DNA of 64,000 bases. It comes from Bradyrhizobium prioriisuperbiae. GTDB lineage: Bacteria; Pseudomonadota; Alphaproteobacteria; Rhizobiales; Xanthobacteraceae. Position 1 is the stretch's first letter; each line of letters begins with the position of its first letter. Shown piece after piece: positions 18,377 to 27,328 of this stretch. Below the pieces are notes generated by a model. The model saw nothing but the letters and a program-made list of their open reading frames with translations, had not been told where the DNA came from and did no database searches. The stretch spans positions 7,676,501-7,740,500 of the forward strand of contig NZ_CP135921.1 of NCBI RefSeq assembly GCF_032397745.1. The letters are read 5' to 3'. A program made the position numbers and the translations under genes.

Positions 18377-18394
18377 GAACACAGGTCTGTGTAA
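18377..18394. promoter_or_regulatory. candidate TetR operator 2 (overlaps tetR start)
   Basis: The core ACACAG-GT-CTGTGT (18379-18392) is a perfect 6-bp inverted repeat. The site ends on the A of the ATG at 18394, so bound repressor would block both transcription and the start region of its own gene. Confidence 0.65.
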
Positions 18395-18993
18395 TGGCGC
18401 TCACCTCTAAATCCAGTGCGGACAAGCCAATGGCGAAGCCGACCATGAAAGAGCGGATCCTGGAGACAGCGGACCGGCTGTTCTATCTGGAGGGTATCCG
18501 CGCGGTGGGCGTCGATACCATCGCCGCCGAGATCGGGATCAGCAAACGCACGCTGTACAACCATTTTCCGTCGAAGGACGAGCTGATCGCCGCCTATCTC
18601 ACGGGGCGCTCCAAGCCGATCCCGCCGTCCGACAAGCCGCCGATCGACCAGATCCTCGGCAGCTTCGACCGGCTCGCACGCAACTTCGGCCGGCACGAAT
18701 TCCGCGGCTGTCCGTTCGTCAACGCGGTCGCCGAACTCGGCAGCGAGGATCAGGCCGCACGCAAGATCGCCCTCGCCTTCAAGGAAAGCCGCCGGCTGTG
18801 GTTTCGCGGGCTGTTGCTGCAACTCGGAGCCCGCGATGCCGACGGCGTCGCGACGCAGCTTCAGTTGCTGGTCGACGGCGCGATCGCCGCGGACCTCGTG
18901 CGCAAGGATCCGGCGATGGCGCGCGCGGCGAAGGCGGCTGCGCGGGTGTTGCTGATCAATGCGGGGGTGGGTGTGGATGGCGTGAAGGCGTGA
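18394..18993 (+). CDS. TetR/AcrR-family transcriptional regulator
   Basis: A 199-residue TetR repressor. The N-terminal HTH is clear: KERILETADRLFYLEGIRAVGVDTIAAEIGISKRTLYNHFPSKDELIAAYL (shown here only to name the region, residues about 18-68). The C-terminal ligand domain has the RGCPFVNAVAE segment of the YcdC-like group. Three starts are possible: GTG 18370, ATG 18394 and ATG 18430. No strong ribosome site decides between them. It is divergent from the MFS gene and probably represses it. Confidence 0.9.
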   Translation: MALTSKSSADKPMAKPTMKERILETADRLFYLEGIRAVGVDTIAAEIGISKRTLYNHFPSKDELIAAYLTGRSKPIPPSDKPPIDQILGSFDRLARNFGRHEFRGCPFVNAVAELGSEDQAARKIALAFKESRRLWFRGLLLQLGARDADGVATQLQLLVDGAIAADLVRKDPAMARAAKAAARVLLINAGVGVDGVKA

Positions 18994-19013
18994 CCACGGT
19001 GCGCCCGACCGGC

Positions 19014-20387
19014 TTACGCCGCGTCGGAGACCACACGGTTGCGACCGTCGTGCTTGGCACGGTACAGCGCCTGGTCGGCGCGCTTCATCACATCGGCCAG
19101 CGGCTCGCCCTTGCGGTCCAGCACCGAGAGGCCGATGGAAATGGTGACGTCGATCCGCCGTGTGCCCTTTTCGATGGTGAAGGGCTCGCCGGCGATCGAG
19201 CGGCGCAGCCGCTCCGCCACCATGCCGGCGACATGCAGGTCGGTCTCCGGCATCACGATCACGAACTCCTCGCCACCGTAGCGGCAGGCGAGATCGATGC
19301 CGCGGATCGACTTGCGGATGCGCACGGCGAATTCCCTGAGCACGTCGTCGCCGGCGTCGTGGCCGTAGCTGTCGTTGATCGACTTGAAGAAGTCGATGTC
19401 GAGCATCATCAGCGAGAGCGGCTTGCCGCGCGAGGCCGCCTGCTCGGCCAGTGTCGCCAGATGGCTTTCCATGTAGCGGCGATTGTGCAGGCCGGTCAGC
19501 GCGTCGGTGATCGCCATCTCGATCGAGTTCTGCACATTGTCGCGCAGATGATCGGTGTAGCGGCGGCGGCGGATCTGGGTCCGCGCCCGCGCCAAGAGTT
19601 CGTTCTTGTCGACCGGGCGCAGCAGGTAATCGTTGACCCCGATCTCGAGGCCGCGCAGCAGCCGCGCGTTGTTGTCGGCATCGGCAATGGCCAGGATCGG
19701 CACCTGGCGGGTGCGCTCCAGCGAGCGCGCCTGGCTGCACAGCCGCAGGCCGTCGAAATTCTCAAGCCCCAGCGACACGATCAGGAGATCGTAGTTGCCC
19801 TCGGCCGCATGAAACAACGCCTCGCCTGGATCGGTCTCCACATCGACCGTGTGCTCGCCGCTCAGCACCGGCGCCAGCCGCTGGTAGGAGGACGGACGAT
19901 CGTCGACCAGCAGGATCCGCCCGCCCTTGCCGACGTCGGCGACGGCTTCGCGTTCCGGACTCTGGATGCCGATTTCGAAAGAAGTAAGCGCGCGCATGCG
20001 CAGCTCGTCGGTCATCATCTTCAGCCGGGTGAGCGAGCGCACCCGCGCGATCAGCACCACGTCGGAGACCGGCTTGGTGAGGAAATCGTCGGCGCCCGCT
20101 TCCAGCCCCTTGACGCGATCGGACGGATTGTCGAGCGCCGTCACCATCACCACGGGAATGAAATGAGTCTTGGGATTGGACTTCAGCCGCCGGCAGACCT
20201 CGAAGCCGTCCATGTCCGGCATCATGACGTCCAGCAGCACGATGTCGCACTCGGCGCGCTCGCAGATTTCCAGCGCCTGCGCGCCGCAACTGGCGGTCGA
20301 GACGTCGAAATATTCAGCCGACAGCCGGGCTTCCAGCAGCTTCACATTGGCTGGAATATCGTCGACGACCAGAACACGCGCGGACAT
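19014..20387 (-). CDS. pleD: diguanylate cyclase response regulator PleD
   Basis: A 457-residue protein with two receiver domains and a GGDEF domain. REC1 (1-120) has the VVDDIPAN acid pocket, the phospho-acceptor Asp in LLDVMMPDMDG, and the KP at FLTKP. REC2 (about 155-275) lacks an Asp in the equivalent position (LIVSLGLENFDG), as in Caulobacter PleD. The GGDEF domain has active-site GGEEF and an allosteric I-site RGID just before it, so c-di-GMP synthesis with product inhibition is expected. It follows divK by 9 bases on the same strand, the same order as in Caulobacter, where the pair controls polarity and the motile-to-sessile switch. Confidence 0.97.
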   Translation of the reverse strand: MSARVLVVDDIPANVKLLEARLSAEYFDVSTASCGAQALEICERAECDIVLLDVMMPDMDGFEVCRRLKSNPKTHFIPVVMVTALDNPSDRVKGLEAGADDFLTKPVSDVVLIARVRSLTRLKMMTDELRMRALTSFEIGIQSPEREAVADVGKGGRILLVDDRPSSYQRLAPVLSGEHTVDVETDPGEALFHAAEGNYDLLIVSLGLENFDGLRLCSQARSLERTRQVPILAIADADNNARLLRGLEIGVNDYLLRPVDKNELLARARTQIRRRRYTDHLRDNVQNSIEMAITDALTGLHNRRYMESHLATLAEQAASRGKPLSLMMLDIDFFKSINDSYGHDAGDDVLREFAVRIRKSIRGIDLACRYGGEEFVIVMPETDLHVAGMVAERLRRSIAGEPFTIEKGTRRIDVTISIGLSVLDRKGEPLADVMKRADQALYRAKHDGRNRVVSDAA

Positions 20388-20396
20388 CGTACACCT

Positions 20397-20762
20397 TCAT
20401 CCAATAAATTGCCGGACCGTCTCGATGAACTTCCCGACCGAGATCGGCTTCGATAAATAAGCTTCGCATCCGCCTTCGCGAATCCGTTCCTCGTCGCCCT
20501 TCATGGCGAACGCGGTGACGGCGACGACGGGAATGGCGCGCAGGTCGGGATCACCCTTGATCCAGCGCGTCACATCGAGACCGGAAACTTCGGGCAACTG
20601 GATATCCATCAGAATCAGATCCGGGCGATGCTTGCGCACCAGATCCAACGCATCAGTGCCTCGGTTGGTTGCAATCGTCTGATAGCCATGGGCTTCCAGC
20701 AGATCGCGGAAGAGCTTCATATTGAGTTCGTTGTCTTCCACGATCAGGACGGTTTTGGCCAT
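20397..20762 (-). CDS. divK: single-domain response regulator DivK
   Basis: A 121-residue stand-alone receiver domain. It shows the acidic pair in [13 protein letters not shown], the phospho-acceptor Asp in [13 protein letters not shown], the [12 protein letters not shown] switch region and the SKPI lysine. Sequence and length match DivK, the cell-cycle and polarity regulator that works with PleC/DivJ and feeds the CtrA pathway. The ATG at 20762 is chosen because the receiver starts there; the upstream in-frame reading is not protein-like. pleD follows immediately. Confidence 0.96.
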   Translation of the reverse strand: MAKTVLIVEDNELNMKLFRDLLEAHGYQTIATNRGTDALDLVRKHRPDLILMDIQLPEVSGLDVTRWIKGDPDLRAIPVVAVTAFAMKGDEERIREGGCEAYLSKPISVGKFIETVRQFIG

Positions 20763-20925
20763 CCCGTCCCTCCAATCCCCTTGTGACCCGCGACTGCCGC
20801 GAAAAACCCGGGCAGCACATGCTTGGCACGAACCGGATCCCGCTTCGCTTGATAACGCTCCGGTGACTCGGGCATGATGCCAGCCAAAATAGAGACGATA
20901 AGTTACGGAAAGGCAAATACCCCCG

Positions 20926-21225
20926 ATGGCAAAGCGGTCGTACAATCCCCGGGAAACCGCTGAAATCGTGGCGATTCAGGCGCTTTCCTTTGTCGCAGGC
21001 GATCCCGAGCGGCTGGGCCAGTTCCTGGCTGAGACCGGCATCGGGCCCGAGACTCTGCGCTCGGCGGCCAAAGATCCCGGATTCCTCGTCGGCGTGCTCG
21101 ATTTCCTGCTGCGTGACGATGCCATGACCAAGGCCTTCTCCGAATCATCGCACCTCGATCCCAAGATCATTTCCAACGCCCGCGAGGCACTGGGCGACCC
21201 TGCCTGGGAGCGCGATGTTCCGTGA
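20926..21225 (+). CDS. DUF3572 family protein
   Basis: A 99-residue alphaproteobacterial protein of unknown function. It has the DUF3572 helical pattern ([29 protein letters not shown] ... [14 protein letters not shown]). Its stop overlaps the GTG start of dinB (GTGA), and this linkage is regular in Rhizobiales, so a role near translesion synthesis is a reasonable guess but is not shown. Confidence 0.9.
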   Translation: MAKRSYNPRETAEIVAIQALSFVAGDPERLGQFLAETGIGPETLRSAAKDPGFLVGVLDFLLRDDAMTKAFSESSHLDPKIISNAREALGDPAWERDVP

Positions 21226-22514
21226 GCCAATGTTCCGAAAGCAATGGCCCGCTATGCTTTTGCCGGGACTGCCTGACTGACCTGCCGCCATCTGCCGTCC
21301 GTTGCCGGGACTGCGGCTCGCCGCGGCTGGTGCGTCACGGGGCGCTGCCGAGCCTGACACTCGCGCACATCGATTGCGATGCGTTCTATGCTACCGTCGA
21401 GAAACGCGACAATCCGGATATCGCCGACAGACCGGTGATCATCGGCGGCGGCAAACGCGGCGTGGTCTCGGCCGCCTGCTACATCGCGCGCACCTATGGC
21501 GTGCGCTCGGCGATGCCGATGTTCAAGGCGCTGGACCTGTGCCCCTCCGCCGTGGTCATTCCGCCTGACATGGCGAAGTATGTCCGGGTCGGGCGCGAGG
21601 TGCGCAGCGCGATGCTGGCGCTGACGCCGCTGGTCGAACCCCTGTCGATCGACGAAGCGTTTCTCGATCTCAGCGGCACGCAGCGGCTGCACGGCATGAT
21701 CCCGGCCAAGGTGCTGGCTCGGTTCGCCAAACAAGTCGAGCGCGATCTCGGCATTACCGTCTCAGTCGGGCTGTCGGTCAACAAATTCATCGCCAAGATC
21801 GCGTCCGATCTCGACAAGCCGCGCGGTTTCGCCACCCTCGATCAGGCCGAGGCCAGTGCGATGCTGGCGACAAAGCCCGTCAGCTTCATCTTCGGTGTCG
21901 GCCCCGCAACGGAAAACAAGCTCAAGCAACATGGCTTTCGCCTGATCAGCGACCTGCAGCGGGCCGATGAAATCCAGCTGATGAAGCAGTTCGGGCCGGA
22001 GGGGCGCCGGCTGTGGCGGCTTGCGCGCGGCCATGACGAACGGCGCGTGGTGGCCGACCGCGACGCCAAGACAATCTCCAGCGAAACCACCTTCGACGTC
22101 GATCCCAGGGATTTCCAGACCCTCGAAAAAGTCCTGTGGCGCCTCTGCGAAAAAGTCTCCGCGCGCTTGAAAAGTGGCGAGCTCGCCGGCTCCACCATCA
22201 CGCTGAAACTCAAGACCGCCGATTTCCGCCAGCGCACCCGCTCGCAATCAATCAATTCGCCGACACAATTGGCCGGCCGCATCTTCGCCACCGCCCGCGA
22301 CCTGCTGGCAAAGGAAATCGACGGCACCGCGTTCCGCCTGATCGGCGCCGGCGTCAGCGCGCTGAAGCCGGGCACGATGGCCACCGATGACGCCGACATG
22401 ATCGACCGCCGCAATGCGCATGCGGAGCGTGCGATGGATGATCTGCGGAAGAAGTTCGGCACCGCCGCGGTCATCCGCGGCATCGCCTATGACGGGCCGA
22501 CGAAGCAGGACTAG
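21222..22514 (+). CDS. dinB: DNA polymerase IV with N-terminal zinc-ribbon-like extension
   Basis: A Y-family translesion polymerase of 430 residues. The polymerase core starts near residue 47 with AHIDCDAFYATVE (metal-binding Asp), then the GGKRGVVS and SIDEAFLD motifs with the second acidic pair. The little-finger domain spans about 290-400. The first 40 residues carry two CxxC pairs (C14-C17 and C28-C31) spaced like a zinc ribbon, not present in E. coli DinB. It starts with a GTG overlapping the DUF3572 stop. It lacks the features of ImuB, so it is a true Pol IV. Confidence 0.95.
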   Translation: MSQCSESNGPLCFCRDCLTDLPPSAVRCRDCGSPRLVRHGALPSLTLAHIDCDAFYATVEKRDNPDIADRPVIIGGGKRGVVSAACYIARTYGVRSAMPMFKALDLCPSAVVIPPDMAKYVRVGREVRSAMLALTPLVEPLSIDEAFLDLSGTQRLHGMIPAKVLARFAKQVERDLGITVSVGLSVNKFIAKIASDLDKPRGFATLDQAEASAMLATKPVSFIFGVGPATENKLKQHGFRLISDLQRADEIQLMKQFGPEGRRLWRLARGHDERRVVADRDAKTISSETTFDVDPRDFQTLEKVLWRLCEKVSARLKSGELAGSTITLKLKTADFRQRTRSQSINSPTQLAGRIFATARDLLAKEIDGTAFRLIGAGVSALKPGTMATDDADMIDRRNAHAERAMDDLRKKFGTAAVIRGIAYDGPTKQD

Positions 22515-22518
22515 TCAG

Positions 22519-22550
22519 CCCTACCCGTTATTTACCCTACCCGTTATTTA
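22519..22550. repeat. 16-bp perfect tandem duplication at the 3' end of eipB
   Basis: The unit CCCTACCCGTTATTTA occurs twice without a gap (22519-22534 and 22535-22550). The second copy contains the eipB stop codon. Confidence 0.95.
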
Positions 22551-23431
22551 CAAGGCTTGGTGTCCTTGGCGTCGATCTTGCCCATGGCGCCGGCAATGAC
22601 GAAATCGTTGTAGTCCAGCACCAGCGCGCGCGAGACACCGTTTTCATAAAGCTCGAACGACATCGCATAGACCGGGGTCTGCTCGCCGGTCTCCGACTTC
22701 GCGGCACGGTCGTAATAACTCACCGTGACCGGCCAGCGGGTCATGGCTTTCAGGGCGTCGCTGCTGCTGGAGGCATCGGGCTGCGGCGGTTTGCGGTCGC
22801 CGGGGATCGGCTGGCCGATCACCGTCAGCGTGTTGTAGACTTTCTCGCCGTCATCAGACCCGTCATAGACCACGAGCTCGAGCACCGACTTGCCCTCTTT
22901 GGCGGCGGCGATGATGCGCTTGACCTGTTCGGTCGGAAACACCGTGCCCTCGTCGAGGGTGAAGGTCTTCTGCTTCGGCTGTTTCAGCTTGACCGTGATG
23001 GTGTGGCCGCTGCGCTCGGCGATGCCATCAACGGCCGCTGGCGCACTGTCGTTCATGCGGGTTTCGATCTTGAAGCGGTAGCTCTTGCCGTCGGCATCTT
23101 CCCAACTGGTGGAGCGCAAGTCGCTCATCGTGGTCTTGCTCTCGCCGCTCTCGAGCTCGGACACCTGGCGGAAGTCGGTGGTGTAGCCTTCGCAGCTACT
23201 GCCGGTGAAACTATAGAGTATGCGGCCGCGCGCATTGTTGACCGAATTGCCGCGCGCCTTGCGCAGGCTGAGGTCGTAGACCGCCTGATGCGCCAGGAAC
23301 GGCACGCTGGTCGCTGCGCCCGGCGCGGCCTTGGCCGCGCTCCCGGGACCAGCCATCAGTACAACCGCGAGGCCCCCGGCGAGAGCACACGACACGACTG
23401 CAAAGCGGGATAACAACTGCGAGCGACGCAT
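22544..23431 (-). CDS. eipB: EipB / DUF1849 periplasmic envelope-integrity protein
   Basis: A 295-residue exported protein with a signal peptide (cleavage near GSAAKAA, residues 30-36). It matches DUF1849: AVYDLSLRKARG, ARGRILYSFTGSSCEGYTTDFRQ, the FKIETRMND strand and the late MSFELYENGVSRALVLDYNDFVI segment. The conserved disulfide of EipB fits the Cys in SSCEGY and the Cys two residues from the C-terminus (KPCK). In Brucella this beta-spiral protein supports outer envelope integrity under stress. Convergent with dinB across only about 30 bases. Confidence 0.92.
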   Translation of the reverse strand: MRRSQLLSRFAVVSCALAGGLAVVLMAGPGSAAKAAPGAATSVPFLAHQAVYDLSLRKARGNSVNNARGRILYSFTGSSCEGYTTDFRQVSELESGESKTTMSDLRSTSWEDADGKSYRFKIETRMNDSAPAAVDGIAERSGHTITVKLKQPKQKTFTLDEGTVFPTEQVKRIIAAAKEGKSVLELVVYDGSDDGEKVYNTLTVIGQPIPGDRKPPQPDASSSSDALKAMTRWPVTVSYYDRAAKSETGEQTPVYAMSFELYENGVSRALVLDYNDFVIAGAMGKIDAKDTKPCK

Positions 23432-23724
23432 GCCGCCTCCTTGGGAACAGACGAATCAAACCATAGTTGTCGCCTCACCACGCCGCAATCGGGACGGGCC
23501 CGGAAATGGCGTGAACAAGCGTCATAAATCCCCCGCCAAACCACAATTTCCGGAGGTTCCAGACCACTTGCATGCGGGCCCTTGATGGGCGAAATAAGGC
23601 CGCCCGGTCACTTCGGCTTGACCTTTTTTCGAGCACCCTCCGAACACCCCTTTGAGGCCGGCGCGCCAACCGGGCACGACACCCTTAATCCCGCAATCGA
23701 CGACAGATATCGAGGACCCACCCC

Positions 23725-24192
23725 ATGGCCGGAACAGTTGAACAGAAGCTCGCGACTTTGGGCATTACCCTGCACACGCCGCGCTCACCCGTGGCGAACT
23801 ATGTCGGCTTCGTGCGCACCGGCAATCTGCTGATGGTGTCCGGCCAGGTCTGCTACGATCAGGACGGTCAGCTGGTGGCCAAGGGCAAGCTCGGCGCCGG
23901 CGTCACGGTCGACCAGGGCGCCGCCGCGGCGCGCGCCTGCGGCATCAACCTGCTGGCCCAGGTCAAGGCCGCGCTCGGCGATCTCGACAAGGTGACCCGC
24001 GTGGTGCGGCTCAGCGGCTTCGTCAATTCGGCGCCCGACTTCCTCGAAGGGCCGAAGGTGCTGAACGGCGCCTCGGACCTGATGGTCGAAGCTTTCGGCG
24101 ACAAGGGCCGTCATGCGCGCACCACCGTCGGCGTGGCCGCGCTGCCGTCGGATGCCGCGGTCGAAGTCGAAGCCATTTTCGAAGTGGCCTGA
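23725..24192 (+). CDS. RidA/YjgF-family protein
   Basis: A 155-residue protein of the RidA superfamily (LMVSGQV strand, the ACGINLLAQVKAALGDLDKVTRVVRLSGFVNS core, and the final VEVEAIFEVA strand). It resembles the longer, YjgF-like bacterial subgroup, and the Arg of canonical RidA deaminases is represented by HARTTVGVAALP. Enamine/imine deamination is known for RidA proper but not certain for this branch. The glycerophosphodiesterase gene follows after 24 bases. Confidence 0.9.
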   Translation: MAGTVEQKLATLGITLHTPRSPVANYVGFVRTGNLLMVSGQVCYDQDGQLVAKGKLGAGVTVDQGAAAARACGINLLAQVKAALGDLDKVTRVVRLSGFVNSAPDFLEGPKVLNGASDLMVEAFGDKGRHARTTVGVAALPSDAAVEVEAIFEVA

Positions 24193-24216
24193 CGGATTCT
24201 TGCATAGGATTCTTGG

Positions 24217-24969
24217 ATGCGCGCTCCCGATTGGCTGACGGCCCGGCCCGTGGCCCATCGGGGGCTGCATGACCGCAACAGAGCCATCATCGAAAACATG
24301 CCCGCCGCGGTCGTCGCGGCGGTCGCCGGCCGCTTCAGCATCGAGGTCGACCTGCAGCTGTCCGCCGACGGCGAAGCGATGGTGCACCATGATGCAAAAC
24401 TCGGGCGGCTGACCGAGGGCGACGGCGCGCTGATCGACAAAACGGCCGCGCAACTCAAGCAAGTGGTGTTCCGCGACACGCCCGAGCGGATGATGACGCT
24501 GTCCGACCTGTGCACGCTGGTCGCCGGCCGCGTCCCGCTGGTGCTCGAGGTGAAAAGCCATTTCACCGGTGACCGCAAGCTGGTCCGGCGCATGGTGCAG
24601 GTGCTGGCGTCCTACAGCGGCCCGGTGGTCGCAATGTCGTTCGATCCGGACCAACTGCTGGCGGTGCGCGAGCTTGCCCCCGCTCTGCCGCGCGGCATCG
24701 TCGCCCAGCGCACCTACGACGACGATTACTGGACGTCGCTGTCGCCGGCGCAGCGCCAGAGCATGGTCGCCCTGCGCCATGGTTTTCAGACCCAGCCGCA
24801 TTTCGTCGCCTACTGGATCGACCAGTTGCCGGCGCCGGCCCCCTGGATCGCGCGCAACATCTTCGGCTGCCCGCTGCTGAGCTGGACGGTCCGCACGCCC
24901 GAGCAGCGCGCCCGCGTCGCCCGGCTCGCCGACCAGATGATTTTCGAGGGTTTCGTGCCGGAGGCGTGA
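24217..24969 (+). CDS. ugpQ: glycerophosphodiester phosphodiesterase
   Basis: A 250-residue GDPD TIM-barrel enzyme that cleaves glycerophosphodiesters to glycerol-3-phosphate and an alcohol. The motif PVAHRGLHD with the catalytic His, EVDLQLSADGEAMVHHDAKLGRLT with metal-binding Glu/Asp and His, and LVLEVK are typical. It has no signal peptide, so the cytosolic UgpQ type is likely. It forms a compact run with RidA upstream; a cysteine hydrolase follows after 82 bases. Confidence 0.9.
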   Translation: MRAPDWLTARPVAHRGLHDRNRAIIENMPAAVVAAVAGRFSIEVDLQLSADGEAMVHHDAKLGRLTEGDGALIDKTAAQLKQVVFRDTPERMMTLSDLCTLVAGRVPLVLEVKSHFTGDRKLVRRMVQVLASYSGPVVAMSFDPDQLLAVRELAPALPRGIVAQRTYDDDYWTSLSPAQRQSMVALRHGFQTQPHFVAYWIDQLPAPAPWIARNIFGCPLLSWTVRTPEQRARVARLADQMIFEGFVPEA

Positions 24970-25051
24970 CGGTTCACGCTTGCAAAACCGCGCGGGCGTC
25001 CCGATTTATGGTAGGGTTATTGCCATATCGAGCGATCCACGAACGGCTTGA

Positions 25052-25585
25052 ATGAAACATGCGCTGATCATCATCGATATGCAGCAAGCTTCGTTCAGCA
25101 GGCCGCAACATGATTCCGGCGGCCTTGTCGAAAGGCTGAACAGGCTTGCACGTGACATCCGCGCCGCGGGCGGCATTGTGATCTTTGTCCAGCATGACGG
25201 TCCGGAGGGGGATCCGCAGCATCCGGATCTGCCGGGATGGCAGTTGCTACCCGATCTGAGTGTCGAGGCCTGCGACGTCATCGTGCGCAAGACATCCTGC
25301 GACGCGTTTCTCGACACGCAGCTCGACGCCCTGCTCAAGGCGCGCGAGGTCGAGCGGCTGATCATCACCGGATCCGCAACGGATTATTGCATAGACACGA
25401 CGGTGCGCAGTGCCCTGGCGCAACGCTATCCGACCATCGTTCCCGTCGACGGACACACCACGGCCAACCGACCGCATCTGACGGCCGAAAAAATCATCGA
25501 ACACCACAACGCGATCTGGGCCGACTTCATCGCGCCGGGCGGTCCCGCTTTGCAGTGTCCCTGTTCAGAGGTTCCGCTGTCCTGA
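25052..25585 (+). CDS. isochorismatase-like cysteine hydrolase
   Basis: A 177-residue member of the cysteine hydrolase superfamily (isochorismatase, nicotinamidase, N-carbamoylsarcosine amidohydrolase). The Asp-Lys-Cys triad is visible as Asp9 (LIIIDMQ), Lys80 (VIVRKTSCDAF) and Cys113 (GSATDYCIDTT), with the cis-peptide-type Gly-Ser-Ala-Thr before the cysteine. The substrate cannot be decided from sequence. Confidence 0.88.
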   Translation: MKHALIIIDMQQASFSRPQHDSGGLVERLNRLARDIRAAGGIVIFVQHDGPEGDPQHPDLPGWQLLPDLSVEACDVIVRKTSCDAFLDTQLDALLKAREVERLIITGSATDYCIDTTVRSALAQRYPTIVPVDGHTTANRPHLTAEKIIEHHNAIWADFIAPGGPALQCPCSEVPLS

Positions 25586-25633
25586 CGAAATTGGCCGCCG
25601 AACCATTGCGTGTTCAAACCGAGATTCGACTGA

Positions 25634-26806
25634 ATGCCTGAGCCTGAAATTTCGCTGGAAGCCGTCCCCTCTGTTGCGAAAATCTCCGCCACGGACTGGG
25701 ACGCCTGCGCCAATCCCGACAGCGCCAGCTTCAACCCGTTCGTATCGCACGCGTTCTTCTCCGCGCTGGAAACCTCCGGCTCCGCCGTCGGCAGGACCGG
25801 CTGGGGACCGCACCATCTGGTGGCACGCATCGATGGCGTCATCGCCGGCATCGTGCCCTGCTACCTCAAATCGCACTCGCAGGGCGAATACGTGTTCGAC
25901 CATGGCTGGGCCGACGCCTATGAGCGCGCCGGCGGAAGCTACTACCCGAAGCTACAGGCCACCGTGCCGTTCACGCCGGCGACCGGGCCGCGCCTGCTGA
26001 TCCATCGCGACGCCGACCGCGACACGGTCGCGGCGGTGCTGGCCAGGGGGCTGATCGCGCTATGCAACGCCACCAAGGCGTCCTCGGTGCACGTGACGTT
26101 CGCGCAGGAAGAAGAATGGGCCTGCCTCGCCGAACAGGGCTTTTTGCAGCGAACCGACCAGCAGTTCCACTGGCATAATGAAGGTTATGCGACGTTCGAG
26201 GATTTCCTGAACACCCTCGCCTCACGGCATCGCAAGGCGATCCGGCGCGAACGCCGCGACGCGCTGGGCAACGGCATCACCGTTCATCAGCTCACCGGCG
26301 ACGCCATTACCGAAGACGCCTGGGACGCCTATTTCGAGTTCTACATGGAGACGGGCTCGCGCAAGTGGGGCCGGCCCTATCTGAACCGCAAGTTCTATGC
26401 GCAGGTCGGCGAGACCATGGCCGACCGCGTGCTGCTGGTGATGGCCAAGCGCGACGGGCGCTGGATCGCCGGCGCCATCAACTTCATCGGCTCGGATACC
26501 CTGTTCGGCCGCAACTGGGGCGCGATCGAGCACCATCCGTTCCTGCATTTCGAGGTCTGCTACTATCAGGCGATCGATTACGCCATCGCCAACGGCCTGC
26601 AATGGGTCGAGGCCGGCGCGCAGGGCCAGCACAAGATCGCCCGCGGCTACCTGCCGCAAACGACCTATTCGGCGCATTACATCCCCGACCCTGGATTCCG
26701 CCGCGCGGTGCGCGACTATCTCAAGCATGAGCGCGCCCATGTCGCCGAAGCGGTGCGCGAACTGACCGACGCCGGCCCTTTCCGGAAAACCGACGACGAC
26801 ACCTGA
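25634..26806 (+). CDS. FemAB/GNAT-like protein of the DUF482 family
   Basis: A 390-residue soluble protein with the double-GNAT (FemAB-like) DUF482 pattern: WDACANPD ... NPFVSHAFFSALE at the N-terminus, GWGPHHLVAR, the YVFDHGWADAYERAGG loop, and the C-terminal RNWGAIEHHPFLHFEVCYYQAIDYAI with EAGAQGQHKIARGYLP. The family is annotated as peptidoglycan-related acyl- or aminoacyl-transferase by similarity, but no substrate is established. It sits between the cysteine hydrolase and the HIT gene in one direction. Confidence 0.88.
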   Translation: MPEPEISLEAVPSVAKISATDWDACANPDSASFNPFVSHAFFSALETSGSAVGRTGWGPHHLVARIDGVIAGIVPCYLKSHSQGEYVFDHGWADAYERAGGSYYPKLQATVPFTPATGPRLLIHRDADRDTVAAVLARGLIALCNATKASSVHVTFAQEEEWACLAEQGFLQRTDQQFHWHNEGYATFEDFLNTLASRHRKAIRRERRDALGNGITVHQLTGDAITEDAWDAYFEFYMETGSRKWGRPYLNRKFYAQVGETMADRVLLVMAKRDGRWIAGAINFIGSDTLFGRNWGAIEHHPFLHFEVCYYQAIDYAIANGLQWVEAGAQGQHKIARGYLPQTTYSAHYIPDPGFRRAVRDYLKHERAHVAEAVRELTDAGPFRKTDDDT

Positions 26807-26905
26807 ACGGCTTGACCGGCTCAAAGCCGGCGGCGACAGTGCGGACGAACCGGCGCCGAAAATACGTGCTGCCGCCAGGGAAGATCGTTCCATCAAGAGG
26901 TTTGC

Positions 26906-27328
26906 ATGACCTACGACACCAACAACATTTTCGCGAAAATCCTGCGTGGCGAGATCCCCTGCTACAAGGTCTATGAGGATGACCACACCCTGGCGTTCCT
27001 CGACATCATGCCGCGCTCGCCGGGACATGCGCTGGTGATCCCGAAGGCCCCCGCTCGCAACATTCTTGACATCTCCGCCGACGACTTCGCCCATGTCGCC
27101 CGCACCGCGCACAAGATCGCAGGCGCCGCAAAAAGGGCTTTCAATGCCGACGGCATCACCGTGCAGCAGTTCAATGAGCAGGCCGGCGGCCAGGCGGTAT
27201 TCCACCTGCACATGCACGTGATGCCGCGCAGCGCCGGCGTCGCCCTGCTGCCGCCGATGAGCAACAAGGAATCGCCGAAGGTGCTGGAAGACAATGCCAC
27301 ACGCCTGATCGCGGCGCTGTCCGGCTGA
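26906..27328 (+). CDS. HIT-family nucleotide-binding hydrolase
   Basis: A 140-residue HIT protein of the Hint/HinT type. The triad H100-L-H102-M-H104 lies in the motif FHLHMHVMPR, and IFAKILRGEIPCYKVYEDD with HALVIPK is the family N-terminus. Such proteins hydrolyse AMP-linked substrates such as adenosine phosphoramidates. AAGAGG lies 11 bases upstream of the ATG. Confidence 0.93.
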   Translation: MTYDTNNIFAKILRGEIPCYKVYEDDHTLAFLDIMPRSPGHALVIPKAPARNILDISADDFAHVARTAHKIAGAAKRAFNADGITVQQFNEQAGGQAVFHLHMHVMPRSAGVALLPPMSNKESPKVLEDNATRLIAALSG

